From Microvirga ossetica (GTDB lineage Bacteria; Pseudomonadota; Alphaproteobacteria; Rhizobiales; Beijerinckiaceae), in assembly GCF_002741015.1 (NCBI RefSeq), contig NZ_CP016616.1, forward strand, positions 1,948,501-2,012,500: 64,000 nt of DNA, read 5' to 3'. Shown one piece after another: positions 1-13,484 of the stretch. The notes under the pieces were generated by a model, which saw only the letters and a list, made by a program, of their open reading frames with translations, was not told the origin of the DNA and did no database searches. Numbering within the stretch: the stretch's first letter is position 1; each line of letters begins with the position of its first letter. The position numbers were made by a program, and so were the translations under genes.

Positions 1-805
1 CGGTCGCCGGCGTGGCGCAGACCGGATCGGCACCGGCCGCCACGATGAGCGTCGGCAGTCGGATCTTGATGGCATAGCGCGGATCGGCGAAGCGCTTCAT
101 GAGGCGGAAGGCGCCGTCGAGCCAGGCGACCGTCGGAGCGCCGATGGCACCTGCGCCGATGGCATGGGCGACTTCGGCGTTGCGGGCGTAGCGCTTAGGA
201 TCGCCGGTCAGCCGGTTGCCCTTGAACGGCAGGGTGGAAATCGATGTCTCGCCGCCGCCGGGGACGAACATGCCGCCCATCCCGAGAAAGCGCAGGATCC
301 GCGCCACAAAGGCGGAAGCCCGCGTGCGCTTGATGATGCACAGGGCGATCATCGGCGTCGTGGTCACGAGGCGGCGGAAGGGCAGCCAGGTCTCGTAGGC
401 CGCGTTCAGGGCAATGGCGCCGCCCATGGAATGGGCGAGACCGAAATGCGGCTCGGGCATGTGCGGCACCAGGATCTGGTCGCGGATCGCTTCCAGGTCG
501 TGCCGGTAATCGGAAAAGCGCCGGACATGGCCCTTGCGCCGGTTGCTCACCTGCCGGCCCGACAGGCCCTGCCCGCGCCAGTCGAAGGCGACGACGGCAA
601 AGCCCCGGTCGAGCAGTTCGCCCACCGTCTCGAAATACTTCTCGATGAACTCCGCTCTGCCCTGCAGGACGCAGACCGTCCCCTGCGGCGCCTCCGTCTC
701 GGGCATCCAATAGGCGGCGCGGAGCGGAATACCGTCGCGGGTCGTGACGCTCACCAGGGTGGGATCGCCGGGTACGGGGTTGTCGGGGGTCGCGATGAAG
801 TCCAC
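1..805 (-). CDS. alpha/beta hydrolase, PldB/lysophospholipase-like (3' end outside window)
   Basis: Reading the minus strand gives a continuous alpha/beta-hydrolase fold of about 268 residues that runs off the window. The start of the chain reads FIATPDNPVPG, then FDWRGQGLSG near residue 75-83, and the nucleophile elbow AHSMGG with Ser126. This layout is typical of serine hydrolases of the PldB (monoacylglycerol lipase/lysophospholipase) group, which hydrolyse ester bonds of lipids. The catalytic Asp and His would lie beyond the window or near its edge. No ATG fits the start. I chose GTG at 805, but a TTG 33 bases upstream is also in frame and neither has a good ribosome site. The substrate cannot be told from sequence. 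Confidence 0.8.
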   Translation of the reverse strand, partial: MDFIATPDNPVPGDPTLVSVTTRDGIPLRAAYWMPETEAPQGTVCVLQGRAEFIEKYFETVGELLDRGFAVVAFDWRGQGLSGRQVSNRRKGHVRRFSDYRHDLEAIRDQILVPHMPEPHFGLAHSMGGAIALNAAYETWLPFRRLVTTTPMIALCIIKRTRASAFVARILRFLGMGGMFVPGGGETSISTLPFKGNRLTGDPKRYARNAEVAHAIGAGAIGAPTVAWLDGAFRLMKRFADPRYAIKIRLPTLIVAAGADPVCATPAT

Positions 806-995
806 GGGAGGATCCAGGATCGAGGAACTGCCCCTCAATATAGGACAGTTACGTCTTGGGGAACGAGGCTCTTGACAGGCATCGCGCCACATCCCAAATC
901 GAGCTCGTGCCGGCCATGACGGCGGCACGCTAACCGGGATCCAGCCTCTGCCAGGTGGATCCATTCTGCATGTTGCTTCTATCGGAGGATATGCC

Positions 996-1454
996 ATGCG
1001 TCAGTACGATCTTGCTCCCCTCTACCGCAACACGGTCGGCTTCGACCGTCTCTTCTCGATGCTCGACCAGCTCGTCAGCGTCGATGCGGCCCCGAGCTAC
1101 CCGCCCTACAACATCGAGCGCACCGGCGAGAATGCCTATCGCATCTCGATCGCGGTTGCCGGCTTCACCGATCGCGACCTGACCATCGAGGTCAAGGAAA
1201 ACACCCTCTCGGTCCGCGGTGAGCGCCAGCCTTCCGAAGAGCGCAAAGTCGACGTTCTGCATCAGGGCATCGCCGCCCGCAGCTTCGACCGGCGGTTCCA
1301 GCTCGCCGACGGCGTGCAGGTGGTGGGCGCGGCCCTCGAGAACGGCCTGCTTCATCTCGACCTCGTGCGGGAGATCCCCGAGGCCAAGAAGCCGAAGCTC
1401 ATCCCGATTTCCTCGAGCGGCCCTCAGACCATCGAAGCCAAGCAGGCTGCGTAA
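996..1454 (+). CDS. Hsp20-family small heat shock protein
   Basis: The 152-residue product is a small heat shock chaperone that would bind unfolded proteins in the cytoplasm. The alpha-crystallin domain spans roughly residues 38-128, with the family signature A-x-x-x-N-G-L-L at 113-119 (ALENGLL). The C-terminal I-x-I anchor is IPI at 136-138. It is the length of IbpA-type proteins. The start is supported by a GGAGG sequence about 9 bases upstream. A TTGACA hexamer at 872-877 lies within a CTTGACA string that could belong to a heat-shock-type promoter, but I see no convincing -10. The gene stands alone and ends at a strong terminator. Confidence 0.93.
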   Translation: MRQYDLAPLYRNTVGFDRLFSMLDQLVSVDAAPSYPPYNIERTGENAYRISIAVAGFTDRDLTIEVKENTLSVRGERQPSEERKVDVLHQGIAARSFDRRFQLADGVQVVGAALENGLLHLDLVREIPEAKKPKLIPISSSGPQTIEAKQAA

Positions 1455-1483
1455 CAGCCTCTCAAACCGATCCCCAAACGAAG

Positions 1484-1514
1484 AGCGCCCCGGTACATGC
1501 CGGGGCGCTTTTTT
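1484..1514 (+). terminator. intrinsic terminator of the hsp20 gene
   Basis: A perfect 10-bp stem AGCGCCCCGG/CCGGGGCGCT with a 6-base loop is followed by a run of T, 30 bases after the hsp20 stop codon. This is a textbook rho-independent terminator. Confidence 0.9.
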
Positions 1515-1628
1515 GATTCTGGATCCTGGTCCTTGAAAGTCCCGCTGGGGCTGGAGGGGCCCCGTTGGTTGGGTCAAGGGTCTCTGGGGATGATCAATCG
1601 CGGGTGATTGCGGCAGGGTTAGGGCAGA

Positions 1629-2705
1629 TCACTCGGCGGCTTCGCGCGATGCCCCCGAAGAGGCAGCCTGCAGCAGCCTCTGCACATCGTCCTCACGGGT
1701 GGCCCAGGAGGTAACGAGGCGGATCAAGATCTCGTGATCCGCCACCCGCTCGGTCTCGGGCAGGCTCAGCTCCGTCCAGGGATTGTAATGAATGCCCGCG
1801 GCTTTCAGTGCTCCGTCCAGGGTCTTGGGGATGATCGGGAACACCTCGTTCGCTTCCCTCGGCCACGCGAGCCTGACGCCGGGAAGGCGGACAAGCCCCT
1901 CCGAGAGCGTCTGCGCCATGCGATTGGCATGGCGCGCATTGTCGAGCCAGTGATCGTTTCCGAAATAGCCCTCGAACTGCGCCGCGATGAGGCGGCCCTT
2001 GGAAATGATCTGGCCGGCGCGCTTGGAGCGATAGCCGAGCGATTCCGCCAGATCGGGCCGGAACACCACGATGGCCTCCGCCATCAGGCCGCCGTTCTTG
2101 GTGGCGCCGAAGGAGAGGATGTCGACACCCCGCTTCCAGGTCATCTCGGCGGGGCTGCAGCCGAGAGATACGAGCGCGTTGACGAAGCGGGCGCCGTCCA
2201 TGTGGAAGGCCATGCCGTGCTCGCGGCAGACCTGGCCGAAGGATTCGATCTCGTCGAGCCCGTAGACCATGCCGCACTCGCTCACCTGCGAGATCGAGAG
2301 CGCCTTCGGCGGCATCTGCTTTACCGCCTTGGGCAGGCTGCGCAGATAGGCGTCGATGTCCTCGGGCTTCAGCTTGGCGCCGATTCCGGGCAGCCCGGCG
2401 AGCTTTGCCCCATGCATGAAGAATTCCGGCGCGCCGCACTCGTCGTCGATGATGTGGGCTTCCCGGTGGCAGACGCAGAGCCCATAGGGCGGCACCGCAG
2501 CGGAGAGAGCGAGCGCATTGGCCGCCGTCCCGGTCGCGACGAAGAAGACGGAGACCTCGCGTTCGAAGATCTCGTCGAAGCGCGCCCTGACCCGCTTCGA
2601 GATCTCGTCGTTGCCGTAGGCGGTCATCGTCCCCGCATTGGCGTCGAGGATGGCCTGGAGAACGGGGGCGCTGCCCCCGACGATGTTGTCGCTCGCGAAA
2701 TTCAT
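1629..2705 (-). CDS. ltaE: low-specificity threonine aldolase (PLP, beta-eliminating lyase family)
   Basis: The 358-residue product is a fold-type I PLP enzyme that cleaves threonine or allo-threonine to glycine and acetaldehyde. It starts with the family's N-terminal motif FASDN. It has HMDGAR at 168-173 (Asp170 would contact the pyridine nitrogen) and the Schiff-base lysine Lys203 in SFGATKNGG. Length matches bacterial LtaE-type enzymes. It is a single gene facing away from gltB, and no partner gene adjoins it. Related beta-eliminating lyases of this family sometimes act on phenylserine or other beta-hydroxy amino acids, so strict L-threonine specificity is not proven. Confidence 0.9.
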   Translation of the reverse strand: MNFASDNIVGGSAPVLQAILDANAGTMTAYGNDEISKRVRARFDEIFEREVSVFFVATGTAANALALSAAVPPYGLCVCHREAHIIDDECGAPEFFMHGAKLAGLPGIGAKLKPEDIDAYLRSLPKAVKQMPPKALSISQVSECGMVYGLDEIESFGQVCREHGMAFHMDGARFVNALVSLGCSPAEMTWKRGVDILSFGATKNGGLMAEAIVVFRPDLAESLGYRSKRAGQIISKGRLIAAQFEGYFGNDHWLDNARHANRMAQTLSEGLVRLPGVRLAWPREANEVFPIIPKTLDGALKAAGIHYNPWTELSLPETERVADHEILIRLVTSWATREDDVQRLLQAASSGASREAAE

Positions 2706-3233
2706 GTCCCGTCTCGTAGACCATCGGCCCGGAAAGGGGAATGGCTTCCGGGCTCGGCTGCCATGCTTCCATTATGGAAAAGCGGCGTTGCTGCGGCCAT
2801 GAGGCAACATGTCAAGATCGTTGACCCATCGGCGGAGACTTTCGTCCCCGGGGCCAAAAAGCTGCTTTTGTTACATTCGGAGTCGCCTGCTTGTAACTTT
2901 TGTCTAAATTATTTCTAAAGCCTCTTGTGCAGTGCGGAGATCTCTGGCACTTTGCCCTCATTAGGACAGCGATGCTGTCCCTTTTGGGGTGCCTGCACCC
3001 TGTCTTTCGCCCTGGGGTTTTCTTGATGCTTCGCGCGACGCGAACGAAACGAGATACCACGAACACCGCCCGCAAAACGTGGGCGGAACGGGCGACTCTG
3101 GGCTGACGACAGCCCAAGGTGCCCGCGAGGTGCGGGCTCCCCTGCCGGACCCAACCCTCGAAAACCTGAAGAAGCGGCGGGCACTCCGGACGATCCGATC
3201 ATCCGGCAGGCCCAAAAGCCGCCTCAAATGAAC
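2706..3233. other. long non-coding region upstream of gltB with three hairpins
   Basis: No credible gene is seen here. An inverted repeat GTTACA-N16-TGTAAC lies at 2870-2897 in an unusually AT-rich patch that could hold the gltB promoter. Further on, three GC-rich hairpins follow one another on the plus strand: CCGCCC/GGGCGG (3066-3086), TGGGCT/AGCCCA (3099-3116) and GCCCGC/GCGGGC (3121-3137). They would lie in a long 5' leader of gltB if transcription starts near 2900. None is followed by a T run, so they are not obvious terminators. Confidence 0.4.
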
Positions 3234-3281
3234 GCGCATCGTGCGGAAAAGTGGACCCGGTTTTCCGTTCACACGATGCGC
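3234..3281. repeat. palindromic element 1 upstream of gltB
   Basis: The ends GCGCATCGTG and CACGATGCGC are exact reverse complements around a core that contains GGAAAA and TTTTCC. The sequence has the look of the short interspersed palindromes common in Hyphomicrobiales. It is placed head to tail with a second, different palindrome just before gltB. Confidence 0.7.
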
Positions 3282-3292
3282 AGTTAGAAACG

Positions 3293-3342
3293 GAGCATCG
3301 GGTTTCTCCCAAAAGTGGTGTCCACTTTTGGGTCCGATGCTC
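3293..3342. repeat. palindromic element 2 upstream of gltB
   Basis: The outer arms GAGCATCGG/CCGATGCTC enclose an inner palindrome CCCAAAAGTGG/CCACTTTTGGG. The element ends about 30 bases before the gltB start codon, so it would fold in the mRNA leader. It shares the GCATCG core and AAAAGTGG motif with the neighbouring element at 3234-3281, which suggests a related family. Confidence 0.7.
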
Positions 3343-3371
3343 AGAAGACGCGTTCGGATGTGAGGATTGCC

Positions 3372-8090
<4,719 letters not shown>

Positions 8091-8108
8091 GGATTTTAGG
8101 GCAAACCC

Positions 8109-9530
8109 ATGGGCAAGGTCACAGGCTTTCTCGAATACGACCGGCAGGAGCAGAAGTATCAGCTCGCCGGAGAACGCGTGCGCCATTTCCGCGAGTTCAC
8201 GCTGCCGCTCGACGACAACGATCTGAAGAAGCAGGCGGGGCGCTGCATGGATTGCGGCATCCCCTTCTGCCACGGGCCGACGGGATGCCCGGTGCACAAC
8301 CAGATCCCGGACTGGAACGATCTCGTCTGGTCCGACGACTGGGAGGAGGCCGCGCGCAATCTCCACACCACCAACAACTTCCCGGAATTCACCGGCCGCA
8401 TCTGCCCGGCTCCGTGCGAGGAGGCGTGCACGCTCAACCTCGAGAACCAGCCGGTCACCATCAAGACCATCGAGCAGGCCATCGCCGACAAGGCCTGGGA
8501 GATGGGCTTCATCAAGCCCGAGCCCGCAGAAGTTTCGACCGGCAAGCGCGTCGCGGTCATCGGCTCGGGCCCTGCCGGCCTCGCGGCGGCCCAGCAGCTC
8601 GCCCGCGCGGGCCACGAGGTGCATGTGTTCGAGCGCCAGGCCAAGCCCGGCGGGCTGCTGCGCTACGGCATCCCGGACTTCAAGATGGAGAAGTACCACA
8701 TCGACCGGCGCGTGAAGCAGATGGAGGCCGAGGGCGTGGTCTTCCATTGCGGCGTGAATGTCGGCGTCGACAAGAGCTTCGCCTCGCTCCACAACGAGTT
8801 CGAAGCGGTGCTCTTCGCCGGCGGCGCGGAGGATCCGCGCAACCCGAACCTGCCCGGCCAGGATCTCGCAGGCGTCTATTACGCGATGCCCTATCTCACC
8901 CAGGCCAACCAGCGCATGGGCAGCGAGGAGGTCACCGACGATCCGATTCTCGCGAGCGGCAAGCATGTGGTGGTGATCGGCGGCGGCGACACGGCCTCCG
9001 ACTGCGTCGGCACGGCCTTCCGCCAGGGCGCGCTCTCCGTGACCCAGCTCGACATTCGTCCGAAGCCCCCCGAGCGGGAGGACAAGCTGACGGTGTGGCC
9101 CTATTGGCCGACCAAGATGCGCACCTCCTCATCCCAGGCGGAAGGCGCCGAGCGCGAGTTCCAGGCGGCGACGCTCGGCATCGAGGGCAAGAAGGGCCGC
9201 GTCTCCGGCGTGCTCTGCGCCCGGGTCGACGAGAAGCGCCAGCCGATTCCCGGCTCGGAATTCATCCTCAAGGCCGATCTCGTCTTCCTCGCCATCGGCT
9301 TTGCCGGCTCGGTCAAGGCGGGGCTGCTGGAGGAATCGGGCGTCGCCATGGATCGGCGCGGCAACGTGGTCGCCGACGACAGGAGCTATCGCACGTCGAG
9401 CGAGAAGGTGTTCGTGGCCGGCGACATGCGCCGCGGCCAGTCCCTGGTGGTCTGGGCCATCCGCGAAGGCCGTCAGGCCGCCCGCTCCATCGATATCTTC
9501 CTGACGGGCTCCAGCATCCTGCCGGCGTAA
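8109..9530 (+). CDS. gltD: glutamate synthase (NADPH) small subunit
   Basis: The 473-residue beta subunit takes electrons from NADPH through FAD and 4Fe-4S centres to the large subunit. The N-terminal cysteines are Cys46, Cys49, Cys54 and Cys60, then Cys99, Cys103 and Cys107. The FAD-binding Rossmann motif [10 protein letters not shown] lies at about 152-161 and the NADPH-binding motif [12 protein letters not shown] at about 287-298. Length and motif order are those of the standard GltD. It lies directly after gltB and is surely co-transcribed with it. A palindromic repeat (family A) follows the stop codon. Confidence 0.97.
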   Translation: MGKVTGFLEYDRQEQKYQLAGERVRHFREFTLPLDDNDLKKQAGRCMDCGIPFCHGPTGCPVHNQIPDWNDLVWSDDWEEAARNLHTTNNFPEFTGRICPAPCEEACTLNLENQPVTIKTIEQAIADKAWEMGFIKPEPAEVSTGKRVAVIGSGPAGLAAAQQLARAGHEVHVFERQAKPGGLLRYGIPDFKMEKYHIDRRVKQMEAEGVVFHCGVNVGVDKSFASLHNEFEAVLFAGGAEDPRNPNLPGQDLAGVYYAMPYLTQANQRMGSEEVTDDPILASGKHVVVIGGGDTASDCVGTAFRQGALSVTQLDIRPKPPEREDKLTVWPYWPTKMRTSSSQAEGAEREFQAATLGIEGKKGRVSGVLCARVDEKRQPIPGSEFILKADLVFLAIGFAGSVKAGLLEESGVAMDRRGNVVADDRSYRTSSEKVFVAGDMRRGQSLVVWAIREGRQAARSIDIFLTGSSILPA

Positions 9531-9563
9531 GATCGAGGTGAGAAGAGCTGATCTCGCAATGTG

Positions 9564-9669
9564 CCCTCCTCCCCCTTGTGGGGAGGAGTTGGAGGTGGGG
9601 GTGTGAGCGCTAGCCTATGAAGGCATGGCGCCGACACCCCCACCCTGGCCCTCCCCACAAGGGGGAGGG
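9564..9669. repeat. family A palindromic repeat, copy 1
   Basis: The two ends are near-perfect reverse complements (CCCTCCTCCCCCTTGTGGGG and CCCCACAAGGGGGAGGG), with secondary matches GGTGGGGGTGT/ACACCCCCACC inside. It lies between the convergent ends of gltD and the SGNH-fold gene, where it could act as a bidirectional transcript end. Further copies are at 36797-37047 and 39909-40030. Confidence 0.75.
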
Positions 9670-9707
9670 AAAAGACGTCGCGCCCTGTATTGGCTTTGGT
9701 GCTGAAC

Positions 9708-10967
9708 TCAAGGATTGGGCCAGCGGAAATCGTCGGCCCGGCCGGGCCGCGAGCCGGGCACGATCCCGGCCCTCAAGGCGCGCTGGATCGGATAGGCATT
9801 GTCCCCGGTGAGCTTGGGCGGCGCCGTCACCAGCGTTCCGCCGGGCGTCACGTCCTGTCGGGTCAGCGGCAGGACCGGCCCCACGAGCGGCTTCGACGGC
9901 AGAGTCACCGGTGCAGCGGCGTCCGGCGGAGCTGGAATCGCCGCCTCGATGGACGGTGTGGCCGAGCCATCCGCGGGCGTGATGTTCGCCGGGGGGACCG
10001 CAGCCGTGGCCGTTCCGCCCTGCCCGAGAATCCGCTTGATCTCCGTGTCGGCGAAGAAGGCGACCTTCCGCGATCCGGCCCGGGTGAAGAAAATGCCCTC
10101 GTTGGTGCGCAGCTTGGCGGGCTCGCCGTCCACATCGGGGCCGTCCGGCGTGTAGCGGTTCTCATCGTCGACGAAGCCCGGCCAGATATCCACATAGGCG
10201 CCGCCGTTGCGCTGGACGCTCTCCTTGTAGATCTCGTTCATGGCGACGAGGTCGTCTGAGATCTTGCTGTTCTTCATCGGCGGCAGGCCGATCCAGACCA
10301 CGGGGATCCGGCGCTCCTTGAAAACGGTCGCGATCGCGTCGACCCGCTTCCGGTAGAGGTCCTTCCAGCGGTCCGACAGGGGCTCGATCGTCTCGTCGCC
10401 CTCCCGGATCGACTGCCGGTCGCTCGTCCCGAGCATCACGACGGCGACAGAGGTCTTCTGTCCGCCATCGAGGGTCGCCTTGACGAAATTCGGCCAGTCG
10501 GCCGGATCGGCGCGCACGAGGCTGACATCGCCGCGCACCTTCGCGACCACCTCCACGTCCTGGTTCTCGGCGAAATGCGCATCGAGTCCCTGGCGGGCGA
10601 AGCCTGCCAGCGAATCGCCGAACACCACCACATGGGTGCTGGGATCGACCTTCGGCTTCTCCTGTTTCGCGACGGCTGCCGTCGGCGGAGCGGTCCTGCG
10701 AGGCCGCACGACGGGCGCCTGCACGACGGGCGGCGGAGTGTCCTGAACGCCGAGGAAGCGCCTCAGGCTGAATCCCTGCTGGGGCTGCGCCGGCTGCACG
10801 AGCTTTCCGGGATAATAGCCGGGCGGATAAGCCCGCAGATCGCGCCGCGGCTGCTGTTGTTGCTGCTGTTGCGGGTAGTAGCCCGACTGAGCCAGGGCCG
10901 CGCCGCTTCCCAGGCTTGCGAGCAGCACAGCCAGCATCAGTCGGCGGAGGTTCGGCATCAGGGTCAT
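9708..10967 (-). CDS. exported SGNH-fold protein (DUF459-like) with substituted catalytic blocks
   Basis: The 419-residue protein begins with a signal peptide (hydrophobic stretch about 9-27 ending ALAQ), then a Gln-rich run and a Pro-rich linker to about residue 105. The SGNH fold follows: block I is FGDSLAG with Ser119. Block III reads LGTSDRQ, where relatives have Asn before Asp, and the last block reads EGIFFTRAGS (Glu290-Phe293), where relatives have Asp-x-x-His. So Ser is kept while the usual Asn and His appear lost, judged by eye. It may bind rather than hydrolyse its ligand. I chose ATG 10967, which follows GGAAC; another ATG is at 10979. It lies 56 bases after a lytic transglycosylase on the same strand, so a cell-wall role is plausible. 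Confidence 0.8.
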   Translation of the reverse strand: MTLMPNLRRLMLAVLLASLGSGAALAQSGYYPQQQQQQQPRRDLRAYPPGYYPGKLVQPAQPQQGFSLRRFLGVQDTPPPVVQAPVVRPRRTAPPTAAVAKQEKPKVDPSTHVVVFGDSLAGFARQGLDAHFAENQDVEVVAKVRGDVSLVRADPADWPNFVKATLDGGQKTSVAVVMLGTSDRQSIREGDETIEPLSDRWKDLYRKRVDAIATVFKERRIPVVWIGLPPMKNSKISDDLVAMNEIYKESVQRNGGAYVDIWPGFVDDENRYTPDGPDVDGEPAKLRTNEGIFFTRAGSRKVAFFADTEIKRILGQGGTATAAVPPANITPADGSATPSIEAAIPAPPDAAAPVTLPSKPLVGPVLPLTRQDVTPGGTLVTAPPKLTGDNAYPIQRALRAGIVPGSRPGRADDFRWPNP

Positions 10968-11023
10968 AGGCGGTTCCATGCAGGGCGGACCAGCCTCGAT
11001 TATAGAGCCTTTGGGGAACTCCG

Positions 11024-12250
11024 TCAGCGGGTGGCGCGCAATTCCCGCAGGACCGCATAATCGGCATAGCCGTCGGGGATCAAGCCGCGCCTGAGCTGGA
11101 AGTTCCGCACGGCCTCCCGGGTCTTGGACCCGAGCTTGCCGTCCGCGGTGCCCTCATAATAGCCGAGGCCGGCGAGGCGCTCCTGCAATTCCTGGCTCTG
11201 ATCTCTGTCCAGCATCGGCCGATCCTTGGGCCATGCCCCCTGGATCGGCAGCCCGCCGAGGAGCCGGTCGCCGAGATGGGCGACGCCCATGGCATAGGCA
11301 TCGGAGGAATTGTAGGCCTTGATCACATCGTAGTTGCGGGTGACCAGGAAGGCCGGTCCGTCGGCGCCGCCCGGCAGGAACAGGCTGGCCTCGCCCGCGC
11401 GCGGCATGGCCTTGCCGTCGATGCGGCGCAGTCCCACCGCCTGCCAGCGGGCGAAATCCTGCTTCAGGTGGCGGAAGTCGAAGCCTTTCGGCAGCGCCAC
11501 CTCAAAACCCCAGGGCAGGCCCGGTTGCCAGCCGTGCTGGCGCAGGTAATTGGCGGTCGAGGCCATGGCGTCGGGAACCGACGACCAGATGTCCCGCACC
11601 CCGTCGCGGTTGCCGTCGACGGCGAATTTCATGAAGCTCGAAGGCATGAACTGGGTCTGCCCCATGGCGCCGGCCCAGGAGCCCAGCATCTTGGAGCGGT
11701 CGATATGCTCCCCTTCCAGGATCTGGAGCGCGGTGAGCAGCTCCTCCTTGAAGAAATCGCCGCGGTAGCCGGTATAGGCCAGCGTTGCGAGCGCCCGCAC
11801 CGCGTAGATCGAGCCGGTGAAGCTGCCGAAATTGGTCTCCATGCCCCAGACGCCGAGCACCACCTGGCGCGGCACCCCATAGGTGCGCTCGACGGCGGCC
11901 AGCGTCTTCGACCATTCGGCAGCCACCTCCTGGCCGCGCTTCAGGCGCTGGGCCGAAATGGCGCCGTTGATGTAGTCCCAGATCGGCCGGACGAACTCCG
12001 ACTGCTTCTTCGTGAGCGCGATGATCTTGGCGTCGGGCTCGACGCCGCGGAAGGCTTCCTCGAAGGTCGCCCGCGACACGCCGCGCGCCTTGGCCGCCGG
12101 CCAGAGCCCCTGTACGAAGCGCTGGAACCCGGCCTCGGAGACGTCCTGCGCCAGGACGGGTGCCGAGGCTGCCGCCACGCCGGCGGTGAAGCTCAGACCG
12201 AGAAGGAGTGCGCCGGAGAGGCGGCGCATCAGGGACAGCTTCTGGCGCAT
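11024..12250 (-). CDS. lytic murein transglycosylase, MltB-like, with peptidoglycan-binding domain
   Basis: The 408-residue exported enzyme would cleave glycan strands of peptidoglycan to 1,6-anhydro products. A signal peptide covers about residues 1-35. The SLT_2 domain runs from about 38 to 330, with the presumed catalytic Glu138 in GVWGMETNFGS and the motif GAMGQTQFMPSSF. A C-terminal peptidoglycan-binding domain (about 345-405) contains YYEGTADGKLGSKT. The start could be ATG 12250 or an in-frame ATG 21 bases downstream; neither has a strong ribosome site. The downstream SGNH-fold gene probably shares its transcript. Confidence 0.92.
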   Translation of the reverse strand: MRQKLSLMRRLSGALLLGLSFTAGVAAASAPVLAQDVSEAGFQRFVQGLWPAAKARGVSRATFEEAFRGVEPDAKIIALTKKQSEFVRPIWDYINGAISAQRLKRGQEVAAEWSKTLAAVERTYGVPRQVVLGVWGMETNFGSFTGSIYAVRALATLAYTGYRGDFFKEELLTALQILEGEHIDRSKMLGSWAGAMGQTQFMPSSFMKFAVDGNRDGVRDIWSSVPDAMASTANYLRQHGWQPGLPWGFEVALPKGFDFRHLKQDFARWQAVGLRRIDGKAMPRAGEASLFLPGGADGPAFLVTRNYDVIKAYNSSDAYAMGVAHLGDRLLGGLPIQGAWPKDRPMLDRDQSQELQERLAGLGYYEGTADGKLGSKTREAVRNFQLRRGLIPDGYADYAVLRELRATR

Positions 12251-12556
12251 GAAAGTCGCTCACGGAAACAGGACAGATCTGTTCTGCTATTGCGACACTA
12301 AGCAGGTTAACACGCGGTTGACAGATACCTTGTTGCGCGTGCGGCGTTATGCGCCGCTCCTCCCGATCTCGCGCCCGATGAGACGCAGCCTTCGCCGATC
12401 GGCCCGTCCATCTCCTCAAAAGCGCCGTTGTTGACAGCTTAACCGGAACCGTTCAGCCGCAATTCAGGCGGCCGAAGCTTGACCTTTACCGGTTTTCTTT
12501 TCCAGGTCCTGGCTTAGATTACCCTTCCTTTCCAATGCTCAATCATGGCCCCATCA

Positions 12557-13423
12557 ATGAAGCGTATCCGCAAAGCAGTTCTGCCCGTCGCCGGTCTCGG
12601 CACCCGGTTCCTGCCGGCAACCAAGGCTGTCCCCAAGGAGATGCTGTGCGTCGTCGACCGCCCCGTCGTGCAACACGTGGTCGATGAGGCGCGCGCCGCC
12701 GGGATCGAGCACTTCATCTTCGTCACCGGCCGCAACAAGGCAGTGATCGAGGACCATTTCGACATCGCCTACGAGCTCAACCGCACGCTCGAAGGCCGCA
12801 GCAAGACCAAGGAACTCGAGCTTCTGGCCAAGGATCAGCCGAAGGCCGGGCAGACGAGCTTCACCCGCCAGCAGGAGCCGCTCGGCCTGGGCCATGCAGT
12901 CTGGTGCGCCCGTGAGCTCGTCGGCGACGAGCCCTTCGCCGTGATCCTGCCCGACATGCTCAGCCGCCGCTCCATGGAGCAGATGATCGCAGCCTACGAC
13001 AAGCACGGCGGCAACATCATCGCCGTCGAGGAGGTGCCCGCGGACCAGACGCACCAATACGGCATCGTCTCGGTTGGCCAGGAATTCGGCCAGACCTTCG
13101 AGATCACCGGCATGGTCGAGAAGCCGCCGAAGGGCACTGCGCCGTCGAACTACATCATCTCCGGACGCTACATCCTGCAGCCGCAGGTCTTCGACCTGCT
13201 CTCGACCCAGGAGCGCGGCGCCGGCAACGAGATCCAGCTGACGGATTCGATGATCCGCCTGATGAAGGAGCAGCCCTTCTTCGGCATGAAGTACGAGGGC
13301 AAGACCTACGACACGGGCTCCAAGATCGGCTTCCTCATGGCCAACGTGGCCTATGCCCTGGAGCGCGAGGAGCTTTCGGCCGATTTCCGCCGCGAGCTCG
13401 AGGCCCTGCTGCGGCAGAAGTAG
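12557..13423 (+). CDS. galU: UTP-glucose-1-phosphate uridylyltransferase
   Basis: The 288-residue enzyme makes UDP-glucose from UTP and glucose 1-phosphate, the sugar donor for exopolysaccharide and for osmoregulated glucans (two opgG genes lie in this window). The nucleotide-binding signature LGTRFLPATKAVPKEM is near the N terminus, and VEKP and GNEIQLTD appear as expected. I start at ATG 12557 because family members begin MKRIRKA; an ATG 12 bases upstream is also in frame, and no clear ribosome site separates them. It reads toward kdsD, 61 bases downstream, so the two envelope-sugar genes may be co-transcribed. Confidence 0.95.
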   Translation: MKRIRKAVLPVAGLGTRFLPATKAVPKEMLCVVDRPVVQHVVDEARAAGIEHFIFVTGRNKAVIEDHFDIAYELNRTLEGRSKTKELELLAKDQPKAGQTSFTRQQEPLGLGHAVWCARELVGDEPFAVILPDMLSRRSMEQMIAAYDKHGGNIIAVEEVPADQTHQYGIVSVGQEFGQTFEITGMVEKPPKGTAPSNYIISGRYILQPQVFDLLSTQERGAGNEIQLTDSMIRLMKEQPFFGMKYEGKTYDTGSKIGFLMANVAYALEREELSADFRRELEALLRQK

Positions 13424-13484
13424 CAAGCGCGAGGGTTCCGCCAGAGGGTTCCTCATGGCCGCCCGCTTATGCTAAAGGGCGGCC

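Noticed and set aside
2989..3231. An 80-codon plus-strand frame upstream of gltB
   Set aside because: No ribosome site, no recognisable features, and it lies over the leader hairpins.
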